DNA of 64,000 nt from Schlegelella_A sp038318385. Lineage in GTDB: Bacteria; Pseudomonadota; Gammaproteobacteria; Burkholderiales; Burkholderiaceae_C. Every line of letters begins with the position of its first letter. Positions within the stretch are counted from its first letter, which is position 1. Positions 33,580 through 42,601 of this stretch are shown in pieces. Position numbers and translations under genes: made by a program. The stretch lies in contig JBBQCD010000007.1 in NCBI GenBank assembly GCA_038318385.1, positions 1 to 64,000 on the forward strand, given 5' to 3'. The notes under the pieces are model-generated. The model worked only from the letters and a program-made list of their open reading frames with translations, made no database searches and was not told the DNA's origin.

Positions 33580-35091
33580 TCAGATGCGGCGGTCCACGCC
33601 CTGCCAGTAGGGTTCGCGCAGCTTGCGCTTGAAGATCTTGCCGGTGTCCTCGCGCGGCAGTTCGTCGCGAAAGACGATCGTCCGCGGAACCTTGTAGCCG
33701 GCCAAGCGGGCACCGAGGAAGGCCCGGACCCCGTCGGCATCGAGGCTGCCCCCGGCGACCGGCTGGACGACCGCCAGCAGTGTCTCGCCGAACTCCGGGT
33801 CGGGGATGCCGAACACCGCGCAGTCGGCCAGGCCCGGCATCAGCAGCAATGTCGCCTCGATTTCCGCCGGGTAGATGTTGACGCCGCCGGAGATCACCAT
33901 GTCGGCGGCGCGATCGACGATGAAGAGGAAGCCGTCGTCGTCAAGGTAACCGACGTCGCCCATCGTCAGCAGGCCGTCGTGCTCCATGCGCTGGCGCGCG
34001 GCGGGATCGCCGGCGTAGGTGAAATCGGCGTAGTCGGGCTGGCGGATGTGGATCAGCCCGGCCTGTCCCGTCGGCATCTCCCGGCCCTCGGCGTCGAGGA
34101 TGCGAATGACGACACCCGGCAGCGGCCGGCCGGCCGAGCCCGGTTTGCGCAGCGCCTCGGCGCTGTCGAGGCGCGTCATGTAGCCGAGCTCGCTCGCGCC
34201 GTAGGCTTCGTGGATGACCGGTCCCCACCACGCGATCATCGCCCGCTTGACCTGCGGCGGGCAGGGCGAGCCGGTCGAGGCGACGAAGCGGATCGAGCCC
34301 AGATCGTGGCGCGACCGCACTTCGGCGGGCAGACGCAGCATTCGCACGTACATCGTCGGCACGAGGTAGGCATGGGTGATGCGATGGCGCTCGATCATCT
34401 CCAGCGTCTTCTCGGCGTCGAAGCGCTGTTCGAGGAAGAGGGTCGCGTTCTCCAGTGCAGCACCGATCGAGTACGAGTTCGGGGCGCTGTGGTAGAGCGG
34501 GGCCGAGACGAGCGCCCGCATGCCGGGCTCGAATCCCGAGACGTGGCGCAGCACTTCGCGTCCGCGCAGGACCTGTTCGGGCGTGGCCGGATCGCGGCGG
34601 ATGCCCTTGGGCCTGCCGGTGGTGCCCGAGGTGAAGAACATCGCTCCGCGCGGGGGTCGCGGCTCGGCGGCGGGGCGCTCCGTGGTGTCGCGGAAATCGG
34701 CCCAGTCGGCGAAGCGTGCGCGCATCGCATGCGGCGTCGCTGCGCCCGCGCCCTCGGGCGCGACGGCGTAGGCGCGGATGCCGTCGAGGTCGAGGCCGTC
34801 GAGCCGCTCGAGCAGGTCCGCATGGGCAATGAGGACGCGGGCGCCGCTGTCGGCGAGGATCTGTGCGACCTCGGCGCTGCGGTAATGCCAGTTGATCGGG
34901 CACCACAGTGCGCCGATCCAGCGCGTGGCCAGGGTCAGTTCGAGCATCGCCGGACCGTTGCGCAGCAGAAGCGCGACGACATCGCCGTCACCGACGCCGA
35001 GGGCGCGCAGCGCCGCCGCCGACCGCTGGTAGCGCTGGAAGAAGACCTCGGCTTCCTCGGTGCGTCCTTCGAACACGACGGTCGGCTTCAT
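33580..35091 (-). CDS. AMP-dependent acyl-CoA synthetase (ANL superfamily)
   Basis: This 503-residue adenylate-forming ligase activates a carboxylic acid with ATP and CoA. The P-loop-like motif is MFFTSGTTGRPKGIRRDPA, the A5-type motif is HEAYGASELG, and the C-terminal hinge shows TMGDVGYLDDDGFLFIVDRAADMVISGGVNIYPAEIE. The catalytic Lys is in REDTGKIFKRKLRE. The acid substrate cannot be named. It is divergent from the PQQ-type dehydrogenase at 35166. The start at 35091 (MKPTVVFEGRTEEAEVFF) is the likely one; the longer frame is not family-like. Confidence 0.9.
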   Translation of the reverse strand: MKPTVVFEGRTEEAEVFFQRYQRSAAALRALGVGDGDVVALLLRNGPAMLELTLATRWIGALWCPINWHYRSAEVAQILADSGARVLIAHADLLERLDGLDLDGIRAYAVAPEGAGAATPHAMRARFADWADFRDTTERPAAEPRPPRGAMFFTSGTTGRPKGIRRDPATPEQVLRGREVLRHVSGFEPGMRALVSAPLYHSAPNSYSIGAALENATLFLEQRFDAEKTLEMIERHRITHAYLVPTMYVRMLRLPAEVRSRHDLGSIRFVASTGSPCPPQVKRAMIAWWGPVIHEAYGASELGYMTRLDSAEALRKPGSAGRPLPGVVIRILDAEGREMPTGQAGLIHIRQPDYADFTYAGDPAARQRMEHDGLLTMGDVGYLDDDGFLFIVDRAADMVISGGVNIYPAEIEATLLLMPGLADCAVFGIPDPEFGETLLAVVQPVAGGSLDADGVRAFLGARLAGYKVPRTIVFRDELPREDTGKIFKRKLREPYWQGVDRRI

Positions 35092-35165
35092 GGATTCCCC
35101 GGCTGCGCTGCGGTTGAGGCGCTGCCCGATCCTCGCCTGCGACCGTGTTGTGGTCAACTGTCCGC

Positions 35166-36329
35166 ATGGACATTCATGCGCGATCGGGCACCTGGGCCCT
35201 GCTGTGGCGACGCATCGCGGCGGTCGTCGGCATGGCGCTGGTGGCGGGCTGTGCCGTCGCCGCGGGAGTTCCGGTGGAGCGCTTGCGCGTGCCGGCCGGG
35301 TTTCGCATCGAGCTGCTGACGGATGCGGTACCGAACGCGCGCGCGCTGGCGCTCGGCCGCTTTGACGGGGATCGCGGCGTCGTCTACGTCGGCAGCATGG
35401 GTGCCGGTGTCGTCTACGCGGTCGAGATCGCGGGAGGTCGGGCGCGCGCGGTTTACACGATCGCGACGGGCCTGAACCGGCCCGCGGGCGTGGCCTGGCG
35501 CGACGGCAGGCTCTACGTCTCGGCGGTGTCTCGGATCCTGCGCTTCGATGCGATCGACAGCCACCTCGCCGACCCGCCGCAGCCGAGCGTCGTCACCGAT
35601 CGTCTGCCGACGGAGACCCACCATGGGGCGAAGTACATCGCCTTCGGCCCGGACGGACGCCTCTACGTCGCCGTCGGTGCGCCCTGCAATGTCTGCATTC
35701 CGGATGCCCGCCACGGCGTGATCCAGCGCATGAACCCCGACGGCAGCGGCCTCGAAGTCGTCGCCAGCGGCGTGCGCAACAGCGTCGGCTTCGACTGGAA
35801 TCCGGGAGACGGCACGCTCTGGTTCACCGACAACGGCCGCGACATGCTCGGCGACGACCTGCCGAGCGATGAACTCAACCGGCTGCAGAAGCCGGGTGCG
35901 CACTTCGGCTTCCCGTATTGCCACCAGGGCGACACGCCGGATCCCGAATTCGGCCGGCAGCGCGACTGCAGCGACTTCGTGCCGCCCGTGGCCAAGCTGG
36001 GGGCGCATGTCGCCGCGCTCGGCATGCGCTTCTACACCGGCCGCTCCTTCCCGGAAGCGTATCGCCGCAGCATCTTCGTCGCCGAGCACGGGTCCTGGAA
36101 CCGCAGCCGCAAGTCCGGCTATCGCGTGGTTCGCGTCGCCCTCGATGCCGCCGGCAGGGTGGAGCGGCAGGAGCCTTTCGTCGAGGGCTGGCTCGAGGTC
36201 GACGCTACCGGTCGCGAGTCGGTCCGGGGCCGACCGGCGGACGTGCTGGTGTTGCCCGACGGGTCGCTGCTGATCAGCGACGACAGTGCCGGCGCGATCT
36301 ATCGCGTCTACCACGCGCCGGGGAGCTGA
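35166..36329 (+). CDS. PQQ-type/sorbosone dehydrogenase-like beta-propeller, possible lipoprotein
   Basis: This 387-residue protein of the soluble glucose/sorbosone dehydrogenase family has a six-bladed propeller, with VYVGSMGAGVVYAVEIAGG, HHGAKYIAFGPDGRLYVAVGAPCNVC, GVRNSVGFDWNPGDGTLWFTDNGRDMLGDDLPSDELN and FVAEHGSWNRSRKSGYRVVRV. The N-terminus (RRIAAVVGMALVAGCAVAAG) has a lipobox-like LVAGC, so it may be anchored in the membrane on the periplasmic side. PQQ use is a family-level inference; no PQQ biosynthesis genes are in the window. The start is ATG 35166; an in-frame GTG at 35145 is less likely. Confidence 0.88.
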   Translation: MDIHARSGTWALLWRRIAAVVGMALVAGCAVAAGVPVERLRVPAGFRIELLTDAVPNARALALGRFDGDRGVVYVGSMGAGVVYAVEIAGGRARAVYTIATGLNRPAGVAWRDGRLYVSAVSRILRFDAIDSHLADPPQPSVVTDRLPTETHHGAKYIAFGPDGRLYVAVGAPCNVCIPDARHGVIQRMNPDGSGLEVVASGVRNSVGFDWNPGDGTLWFTDNGRDMLGDDLPSDELNRLQKPGAHFGFPYCHQGDTPDPEFGRQRDCSDFVPPVAKLGAHVAALGMRFYTGRSFPEAYRRSIFVAEHGSWNRSRKSGYRVVRVALDAAGRVERQEPFVEGWLEVDATGRESVRGRPADVLVLPDGSLLISDDSAGAIYRVYHAPGS

Positions 36330-36388
36330 GCGCCGAGCAGGTCTCGCGTGCCTCTGCTACCGTACCCGGTCATCGTGGGAGACAGAGT

Positions 36389-37906
36389 TTGAGCAGTTTG
36401 AAAGAGCGTCTGTCGGCGTTGCCGGCGGCACGCCTGAAGGGTCTGCGCCGCGGCGTCGAGAAGGAAAGCCTGCGCGCACAGGCCAGCGGCGCGCTGGCGG
36501 TGTCGCCGCACCCGCAGGCCCTCGGCTCGGCGCTGTCGAACCCGAACATCACCACCGATTTCAGCGAAGCGCAGATCGAGCTCGTCACCGGCGCGCATCT
36601 GGCGGTCGAGAGGGCCGTGGAGGAGCTGACCCAGCTGCACCAGTTCGTCTACCGCGCCATCGGCGACGAGATGCTGTGGGTCGCGAGCATGCCGTGCGGC
36701 CTGCCCCCCGACGAGACCATTCCGATCGGGCGCTACGGCAGCTCCAACGTCGGGCGCGCCAAGAGCGTCTACCGCATGGGCCTGGGCCACCGCTACGGAC
36801 GGCGCATGCAGACGATCTCCGGAATTCACTACAACTGGTCGATGCCCGGCCTGACGAACGACGAGTACTTCGCGCTGATCCGCAACTTCCGCCGCCATTC
36901 GTTCCTGCTGCTGTTCCTCTTCGGGGCGTCTCCGGCGGTCTGCTCGACCTTCGTCGCCGGTCGCAGCCACGAGCTCCAGGCGCTCAACCCGCACACCCTG
37001 TACATGCCGCACGGCACGTCGCTGAGGATGGGGCGGCTGGGCTACCAGAGCGACGCGCAGTCGTCGCTTTCGGTCAGCTACAACGGCCTCGAGGGCTACG
37101 GCGCTTCGCTGCAGGACGCGCTGACGCGGCCCTATCCGGCGTACGAGAAGGTCGGCATCCGCAACCTGGGCGGCGACTACAACCAGCTGGGAACGAGCCT
37201 GCTGCAGATCGAGAACGAGTTCTACGGCACGATCCGCCCGAAGCGCGTGATCTTTCCCGGCGAGCGTCCGCTGCACGCGCTGCGTGAGCGCGGCGTCGAG
37301 TACGTCGAGGTGCGCTGCATGGATCTCGACCCCTTCGTCCCGGTCGGCATCGCCGCGGAGACGATGCGCTTTCTCGACATCTTCCTGCTGCATTGCCTTC
37401 TCGCCGACAGCCCGCCCGATACGCCCGAGGAGATCGCCGCGCTGGCGCGCAATCAGCACCGGACCGCAGCGCGCGGCCGGGAGCCGGGGCTGCGTCTGGA
37501 GCGAGGCCAGGAGGAGCCCCTGTTGCTCGACTGGAGCGCGGAACTGCTGGCCGACTGTGCACCGATCGCGGCCGCGCTCGACGCCGCCCAGGGTGGCGAT
37601 GCCTACGTCCAGGCGCTGCGCGCGGCCTCGTCGGCGCAGCAGCAGCCCGACGCATTGCCGTCGGCGCGCGTTCTCGAGACGATGGTGCGCGACTTCGACG
37701 GTTCGTTCGTCGCCTTCGGCCGGGCCCAATCGATGCAGATCAAGGAGGCGCTGATGCGGTTGCCCTTTCCGGCCGACGTGGCATCTCGCCTGGAGGCGCA
37801 GGCGCGGGCTTCGATCGAGGAGCAGGCGCGCATCGAGGCCGCCGACACCATGCCGTTCGAGAACTATCGCCAGGCCTATCTGGATATCCGTCGTCTGGGG
37901 GTCTGA
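36389..37906 (+). CDS. gshA: Glutamate-cysteine ligase
   Basis: This 505-residue enzyme catalyses the first step of glutathione synthesis. It begins with the family's LKGLRRGVEKESLRA (Glu-binding), then SNPNITTDFSEAQIELVTG, MGLGHRYGRRMQTISGIHYNWSM, and EYVEVRCMDLDPFVPVGI. The length is in line with E. coli-type GshA. The start codon is TTG (36389-36391), followed by (M)SSLKERLSALPAARL, with a GGGAGACAGAG ribosome site. E. coli gshA also starts at TTG. No ATG in frame fits. Confidence 0.96.
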   Translation: MSSLKERLSALPAARLKGLRRGVEKESLRAQASGALAVSPHPQALGSALSNPNITTDFSEAQIELVTGAHLAVERAVEELTQLHQFVYRAIGDEMLWVASMPCGLPPDETIPIGRYGSSNVGRAKSVYRMGLGHRYGRRMQTISGIHYNWSMPGLTNDEYFALIRNFRRHSFLLLFLFGASPAVCSTFVAGRSHELQALNPHTLYMPHGTSLRMGRLGYQSDAQSSLSVSYNGLEGYGASLQDALTRPYPAYEKVGIRNLGGDYNQLGTSLLQIENEFYGTIRPKRVIFPGERPLHALRERGVEYVEVRCMDLDPFVPVGIAAETMRFLDIFLLHCLLADSPPDTPEEIAALARNQHRTAARGREPGLRLERGQEEPLLLDWSAELLADCAPIAAALDAAQGGDAYVQALRAASSAQQQPDALPSARVLETMVRDFDGSFVAFGRAQSMQIKEALMRLPFPADVASRLEAQARASIEEQARIEAADTMPFENYRQAYLDIRRLGV

Positions 37907-37921
37907 ACCGGCGTCGTCGAT

Positions 37922-38782
37922 TCAGCGGGCGCCGAGCCCGAGAAGATCGAGCCCGAGCCGGTGGACCCGGCATGCCGGATCGGCGAGGTCGTGCAGCACG
38001 TTCATGTGGTGGCGCCCGGGCACGGTCTCGCAGACGGGAACCCCGCGCCGTCCCCATGCGCGCGCGATCAGGCGCGTCTGGCGCAGGAACTCCTCGCTCT
38101 CGTCGGCGCCGACGACCGCGTAGAGCCGTGTGCCCGAGGGTCGCGGCATCAGCGCCGGACTCAGGCGACGCGCCGACACCTCGTCCAGGTGCAGATCCGG
38201 AGCCAGGAACGGCGCGTGGCGCAGCGGCGCGAGCTCGAAGACGCCCGAGACGGCAAGGGCGGACCCGACCAGCCGTGACGGCAGGTCGGCGGCCACCGCG
38301 GGCCAGTCGCAGCACAGCAGCAGCGCGGCCAGATGGCCGCCGGCGGAGTGGCCGGTGACGACGATGCGCGACGGGTCGCCGCCATAGGTGACCGCATGCC
38401 GGTGCACCCACGCCAGCGCTTGCACCAACTGCAGGGCGATCGTCTCGATCGTCACCGCCGGGCACAGGGCATAGTTCGGCAGCACGACCATCGCGCCCGC
38501 GGCGACATACGGCGCAGCAACGAAACTCTGGTCGCGCTTGTCGAGAGCGCGCCAGTAGCCGCCGTGGATGTACACCAGCACCGGCGCGCCGGTGTGCGGC
38601 GGCAGGAATACATCGAGCGTCTCGCTCGCATCGGCACCGTAGGCGACGTCGAGCCTCGCGTCGAGTCGCGCGCGCGCCGCCATCGAGGCGTCATGCCAGT
38701 GGGCGAGGATCTGCGGGTGCTCGGCGATGCGGGCGCGGTTGTCGTACTGCGCGTCGTGCCAGCGCGGCGAGCGACGGGTCAT
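37922..38782 (-). CDS. Alpha/beta hydrolase (BD-FAE/kynurenine formamidase-like)
   Basis: This 286-residue serine hydrolase has the oxyanion motif YIHGGYWRALDK, the nucleophile elbow GHSAGGHLA, an acidic residue in VVGADESEEFLRQ and the catalytic His in PGRHHMNVL. The HGGYW motif is typical of kynurenine formamidase and BD-FAE esterases. Its start overlaps the stop of the TetR gene by four bases, so both belong to one transcript, and it probably acts in the same catabolic pathway as the divergent operon. The exact ester or amide substrate is unknown. Confidence 0.88.
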   Translation of the reverse strand: MTRRSPRWHDAQYDNRARIAEHPQILAHWHDASMAARARLDARLDVAYGADASETLDVFLPPHTGAPVLVYIHGGYWRALDKRDQSFVAAPYVAAGAMVVLPNYALCPAVTIETIALQLVQALAWVHRHAVTYGGDPSRIVVTGHSAGGHLAALLLCCDWPAVAADLPSRLVGSALAVSGVFELAPLRHAPFLAPDLHLDEVSARRLSPALMPRPSGTRLYAVVGADESEEFLRQTRLIARAWGRRGVPVCETVPGRHHMNVLHDLADPACRVHRLGLDLLGLGAR

Positions 38783-39438
38783 GGTTTGCTGCGCTTGCGG
38801 GGAGTCGCCGAATCGCGCAATGCGGCATCGATCAGCGCCTCCGCCATCCACAGCGCGGTGCGCTCGATCTCGCGATCACCCAGCCCCCAGATGTCCTTGA
38901 GGATGATGTAGGGCTCGATGCCGTAGATGATCGACAGCGCCTTGTGCAGGCGCGCCCGGCTGGCCGGGGTGAGTTCCGTTGCCAGCGGCGCGATGGCGTG
39001 GGCGAGGATGCGCACGCGGTGGCCGCGACGGTAGGGTTCTTCTTCCAGCAATCCGGCGCGGTCCAGCGCCCACTGCTCGAGCGCGAGTTGTGCCGCCGCC
39101 CGGAGTTGCGGTTCGAATTCCTTGAACCGCGGGAAGGTCTGGACGAACAGTTCGTGCACGCGCTCGCGACCGGTGCGGTTGTCGGACGCGAGCTTGCGCA
39201 CCGGGCCGAGCGAGGTGTCGATGACCGCGGTGACGAGTGCGCTGCGACTCGGGAAGTAGCGGTAGGCCGTGGCGCGCGGAATCTTCGAGCGCACTGCCAC
39301 TTCGGCCACCGTCGGGATGTGCCCGTCCTGCTGGATCAGGGCCATCGCGGTGTCGAGCAGCAGCCGGAACTTCGCCGCCTTGGCGCCGCGATCGGGCGGC
39401 GTCGGCGCGGTGGTCGGCAGGGGACGTGAAGCGGCCAT
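38779..39438 (-). CDS. TetR-family transcriptional regulator
   Basis: This 219-residue regulator has an N-terminal TetR helix-turn-helix (AKFRLLLDTAMALIQQDGHIPTVAEVAVRSKIPRATAYRYFPSRSALV). It has an all-helical ligand domain with no strong family signature. It faces away from the long catabolic operon at 39594, and a palindrome between the two (39519-39534) is a good operator candidate. The start at MAASRPLPTT (39438) avoids a long leader that would run into the promoter region. It probably represses both its own gene and the divergent operon in the absence of an inducer. Confidence 0.9.
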   Translation of the reverse strand: MAASRPLPTTAPTPPDRGAKAAKFRLLLDTAMALIQQDGHIPTVAEVAVRSKIPRATAYRYFPSRSALVTAVIDTSLGPVRKLASDNRTGRERVHELFVQTFPRFKEFEPQLRAAAQLALEQWALDRAGLLEEEPYRRGHRVRILAHAIAPLATELTPASRARLHKALSIIYGIEPYIILKDIWGLGDREIERTALWMAEALIDAALRDSATPRKRSKP

Positions 39439-39518
39439 GCGGGTTTGTCCGAAGAGTCTCGGGTACGAGGCGGCTTGCGGCCGAGCTTGGGCGGAACGTA
39501 TGATCACCCAACGAGTTT

Positions 39519-39534
39519 TGAGATTCAAGTCTCA
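39519..39534. promoter_or_regulatory. Putative TetR operator, TGAGA-N6-TCTCA
   Basis: This palindrome, TGAGATTCAAGTCTCA, lies in the 155-bp gap between the TetR gene and the divergent catabolic operon. The flanking bases extend the symmetry only weakly. Its place between the two start codons is where a TetR operator is usually found. Confidence 0.5.
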
Positions 39535-39593
39535 GTTGATTCCTTTCCGAAGTTTCGCCCAAGTCGCGAGCCGCCACTGGAGATGAAAACCCG

Positions 39594-40478
39594 ATGCGCT
39601 TAGCCAGCTGGAGCTGGGGCGGCCGCGACCACGTCGGCACGATCACGCCGTGCGGACGCGAGGCCACGCCCCTGGTCTGCGCCGACCCGGCGCGCGGCGC
39701 GCTGCCCCTGGTCGAGGCACTGGTCGGCGGCGCGGGGTTGCCGGCGGCGGCGGGTCCGCGCATCCCGGTCGATCAGATCACGTTGCGGGCACCGCTGCCG
39801 CTCCCGCGCCGGGGGCTTTTCTGCGTCGGGCGGAACTACCGCGCCCATGCCGCCGAACTCGCCACGTCGGTGTTCGCCTCCAGTGCCCCGCCGAAGGAGG
39901 ACGGCTGGCCGATCGTCTTCACCAAGCTCGCCGAATGTGTCGTCGGCCCGCACGCCGTGGTCCGGCTGCCGGGTGCGGCGGTGTCGACGCAGATCGATTA
40001 CGAGTCCGAGCTCGCGGTCCTCATCGGCCGCGGCGGCCGAGACATCGCACGCGGCCGGGCGATGGACCATGTCTTCGGCTACACCATCGTCAACGATGTC
40101 ACCGCGCGCGACGTCCAGGTCCGGCACCAGCAATGGGACCTCGGCAAGAGCTTCGACACCTTCTGCCCGATGGGGCCGTGGATCGTCGGCGCCGACGAGC
40201 TCGACGGCCGCGACGTGCGCGTGCGCGGCTGGGTGACTCCGGCGGGCGGCAGCGCCGAGCTGCGCCAGGATGCGTCGACGAAGGACTTCATCTTCGACAT
40301 CCCGACCCTGATCGAGACCTGCTCGCGCGGCATCACGCTGTTCCCGGGCGACATCATCGCCACCGGGACGCCTGCCGGCGTCGGCATGGGGTTCGCGCCG
40401 CCGCGCTTCCTCGCCTCCGGCGACGTCGTGCGGATCGAGATCGACGGCATCGGCGCGATCGAGAACCGCTTCGAGTGA
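39594..40478 (+). CDS. Fumarylacetoacetate hydrolase (FAH) family protein
   Basis: This 294-residue FAH-fold enzyme has FCVGRNYRAHAAEL, the metal ligands in IDYESELAVLIGRGGRDI (Glu, Glu and the later Asp in NDVTARDVQ), and the FDIPTLIETCSRGITLFPGDIIATGTPAGVG segment. Members hydrolyse or decarboxylate beta-diketo acids such as 2-hydroxyhepta-2,4-diene-1,7-dioate. It is the first gene of the operon downstream of the TetR operator. Which ketoacid is cleaved is not evident from sequence. Confidence 0.92.
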   Translation: MRLASWSWGGRDHVGTITPCGREATPLVCADPARGALPLVEALVGGAGLPAAAGPRIPVDQITLRAPLPLPRRGLFCVGRNYRAHAAELATSVFASSAPPKEDGWPIVFTKLAECVVGPHAVVRLPGAAVSTQIDYESELAVLIGRGGRDIARGRAMDHVFGYTIVNDVTARDVQVRHQQWDLGKSFDTFCPMGPWIVGADELDGRDVRVRGWVTPAGGSAELRQDASTKDFIFDIPTLIETCSRGITLFPGDIIATGTPAGVGMGFAPPRFLASGDVVRIEIDGIGAIENRFE

Positions 40479-40488
40479 GGGCACGCCA

Positions 40489-41280
40489 ATGACCCTGCAC
40501 CTGATCGAGCGCGTGGCGGTGGAAGACGAGGGCGAAGGCGACGCCGCGGTCTGCATCCACGGCCTGGGCGGCAGTTCCAACACCTGGACGCCGCTGATGC
40601 CGGCGCTCGCCCGCCACCGTGTGGTGCGCATCGACCTCCCCGGCAGCGGCCGTTCGCAACGCGTCGAGGGCGCGCTGTCGATCGCTCGCTACGTCGACAC
40701 GGTGCTGTCGGTCTGTACCCGCCTGGACATCGGCCGCGCCCATTTCCTCGGCCATTCGATGGGCACGATCGTCTGCCAGCACCTGGCCGCCGTCGAGCCG
40801 CGCCGGGTGCGCAGCCTGGCGCTCTTCGGCCCGCTGATCGCCCCGCCCGACGCCGCGCGCGCGGCCATGCGCGGACGTGCCGCGAAAGCGCGCGAGGGCG
40901 CCGCCGGCATGCAGGAGATCACCGAGGCGCTGTTGCGAGCCGCCGTGTCCGCCGACACGCGTGAGCGCCAGCCGGTCGCGGTCGCATTCGTGCGCGAGAG
41001 CCTGATGCGCCAGGAAGGCGAGGGTTATGCGCGCAGCTGCGCGGCGCTCGCCGATGCGCCGGCCGCGGCGGTCGAGAAGATCGAGGCGCCCACGCTGCTC
41101 GTCACCGGGGACGAGGACGGCGTGGCGCCGCCGCAGTCGGTTCGCTCGATGGCCGAGCGCCTGCAGGGAGTGCGCAGCAAGCGGGTCGTCGTCCTGCCGC
41201 GCTGCGGCCACTGGGCGCCGGTGGAACGCAGCGACGAGTGCGTGCGCGAGCTGCGCGCGTTCCTCGCCGAGCAACGCTGA
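40489..41280 (+). CDS. Alpha/beta hydrolase
   Basis: This 263-residue hydrolase of the MhpC/PcaD type has the oxyanion segment CIHGLGGSSNTWTPL, nucleophile Ser in LGHSMGTIV, the acid Asp in TGDEDGVAPPQS and His in RCGHWAPVERSDE. These enzymes cleave C-C bonds or enol-lactones in ring degradation pathways, or simple esters. The neighbouring FAH and amidohydrolase genes fit a ring-opening or amide-cleavage route. It starts 10 bp after the FAH stop. Confidence 0.9.
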   Translation: MTLHLIERVAVEDEGEGDAAVCIHGLGGSSNTWTPLMPALARHRVVRIDLPGSGRSQRVEGALSIARYVDTVLSVCTRLDIGRAHFLGHSMGTIVCQHLAAVEPRRVRSLALFGPLIAPPDAARAAMRGRAAKAREGAAGMQEITEALLRAAVSADTRERQPVAVAFVRESLMRQEGEGYARSCAALADAPAAAVEKIEAPTLLVTGDEDGVAPPQSVRSMAERLQGVRSKRVVVLPRCGHWAPVERSDECVRELRAFLAEQR

Positions 41281-41294
41281 GAAGGAGAGTCTCC

Positions 41295-42590
41295 ATGGCC
41301 GACGTCCTCTTCACCAATGTCCGAATCTTCGATGGCTCGGGCGACATGCCGTACACCGGCGAACTGCTGGTGCAGGGCAACCGCATCACCCGGGTCGGCC
41401 GCACCGGCTACGGCGCGCGCACGCCGCCGGTTCTCGGCGCGCAGGTGATCGACGGCGCCGGCGCCTTCCTGATGCCGGGCATGGTCGAGGCCCACACGCA
41501 TTTCTCGTGGAACGACCAGCCGACGCTCGACGCCATCCAGCGGATGCCGCCGGAGGAGCACATCCTCTGGTGCGCGCAGGTCGCCGAGCGCTATCTCGAC
41601 ATGGGCTGGACGTCCTGCGTCGGCGCCGCCGCGGCCAAGCCGCGGCTGGACGTCGTCATCCGCAATGCCATCAACGATGGCTCCATCGTCGGTCCGCGCT
41701 ACCTGGCTGCGAGCCAGGAAATCACGGTGCCGGGGGGCCTGGGCGACACCACCCAGCCGCACCTGCCGCAGCCCGAGTTCGCGTTCGGCGCGATCGTCTC
41801 CGGCGCCGAGGAGATGCGCCGCTGCGTGCGCATGTTCGCCAAGTACGGCGTCGACTCGGTCAAGATCAATCTCTCCGGCGAGTCCATCACCGGGATGCCG
41901 AGCGAGCGCAGCCAGTTCACCGAGGCCGAGGTCACGACCTGCGTCGAGGAAGCCAAGGCCTGGGGCAAGCGCGTCGCCGCGCACGCCCGCTCCACCTGGG
42001 CGATCAAGACCTGCGTCAGGCAGGGCATCGAGGTCATCTATCACGCGAGCTTCACCGACACCGAGGCGCTCGACCTGCTCGAGGCCCACAAGAAGGAACA
42101 CTTCATCGCGCCGGGCCTGGCCTGGCTCGTCAACACCTCGCACCACGCCAGCGAATGGGGCCTCACGCCCGAGGTGACGAAGAAGATGGGCTACCACCGC
42201 GAGCTCGACGCGGCGCTCGAATCGATGCGCGCGCTGCGAAAGCGCGACGTCCGCATCCTGCCCGGTGGCGACTACGGCTTCGCGTGGACGCCCCACGGCA
42301 CCAACGCCAAGGATCTCGAATATTTCGTCAAGCTCGTCGGCATGAGCCCGATGGAAGCGCTGCTGTCGGCCACCGCCTGGGGCGGGCCGATGATGCGCAT
42401 GCCCGAGGGCGAGCGCATCGGCCAGCTGAAGGACGGCTACCTCGCCGACCTCCTCCTGATCGACGGCGACCCGCTGGCCGACATCACCGTGCTGCAGGAC
42501 AAGGCGCGCATCCTGGCGGTGATGAAGGACGGCCACTTCCACCGCGCCCCCGCCGCACGCGTCGCCCGTTCGACCCGCTGGGCCGCCTGA
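41295..42590 (+). CDS. Metal-dependent amidohydrolase, first of a tandem pair
   Basis: This 431-residue amidohydrolase-superfamily enzyme has an N-terminal beta-sandwich and TIM barrel. The metal motif HxH is in PGMVEAHTHFSWND. Other metal or catalytic candidates are the Lys/Asn region SVKINLSGES, His in AHARST, His in IYHASFTD, and the Asp in LPGGDYGFAW. The C-terminus returns to the beta-sandwich with LKDGYLADLLLIDGDPLADI. It resembles imidazolonepropionase-like and prolidase-type members of subgroup PF01979. A paralogue follows immediately. Confidence 0.92.
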   Translation: MADVLFTNVRIFDGSGDMPYTGELLVQGNRITRVGRTGYGARTPPVLGAQVIDGAGAFLMPGMVEAHTHFSWNDQPTLDAIQRMPPEEHILWCAQVAERYLDMGWTSCVGAAAAKPRLDVVIRNAINDGSIVGPRYLAASQEITVPGGLGDTTQPHLPQPEFAFGAIVSGAEEMRRCVRMFAKYGVDSVKINLSGESITGMPSERSQFTEAEVTTCVEEAKAWGKRVAAHARSTWAIKTCVRQGIEVIYHASFTDTEALDLLEAHKKEHFIAPGLAWLVNTSHHASEWGLTPEVTKKMGYHRELDAALESMRALRKRDVRILPGGDYGFAWTPHGTNAKDLEYFVKLVGMSPMEALLSATAWGGPMMRMPEGERIGQLKDGYLADLLLIDGDPLADITVLQDKARILAVMKDGHFHRAPAARVARSTRWAA

Positions 42591-42601
42591 GGAGCATCGT
42601 C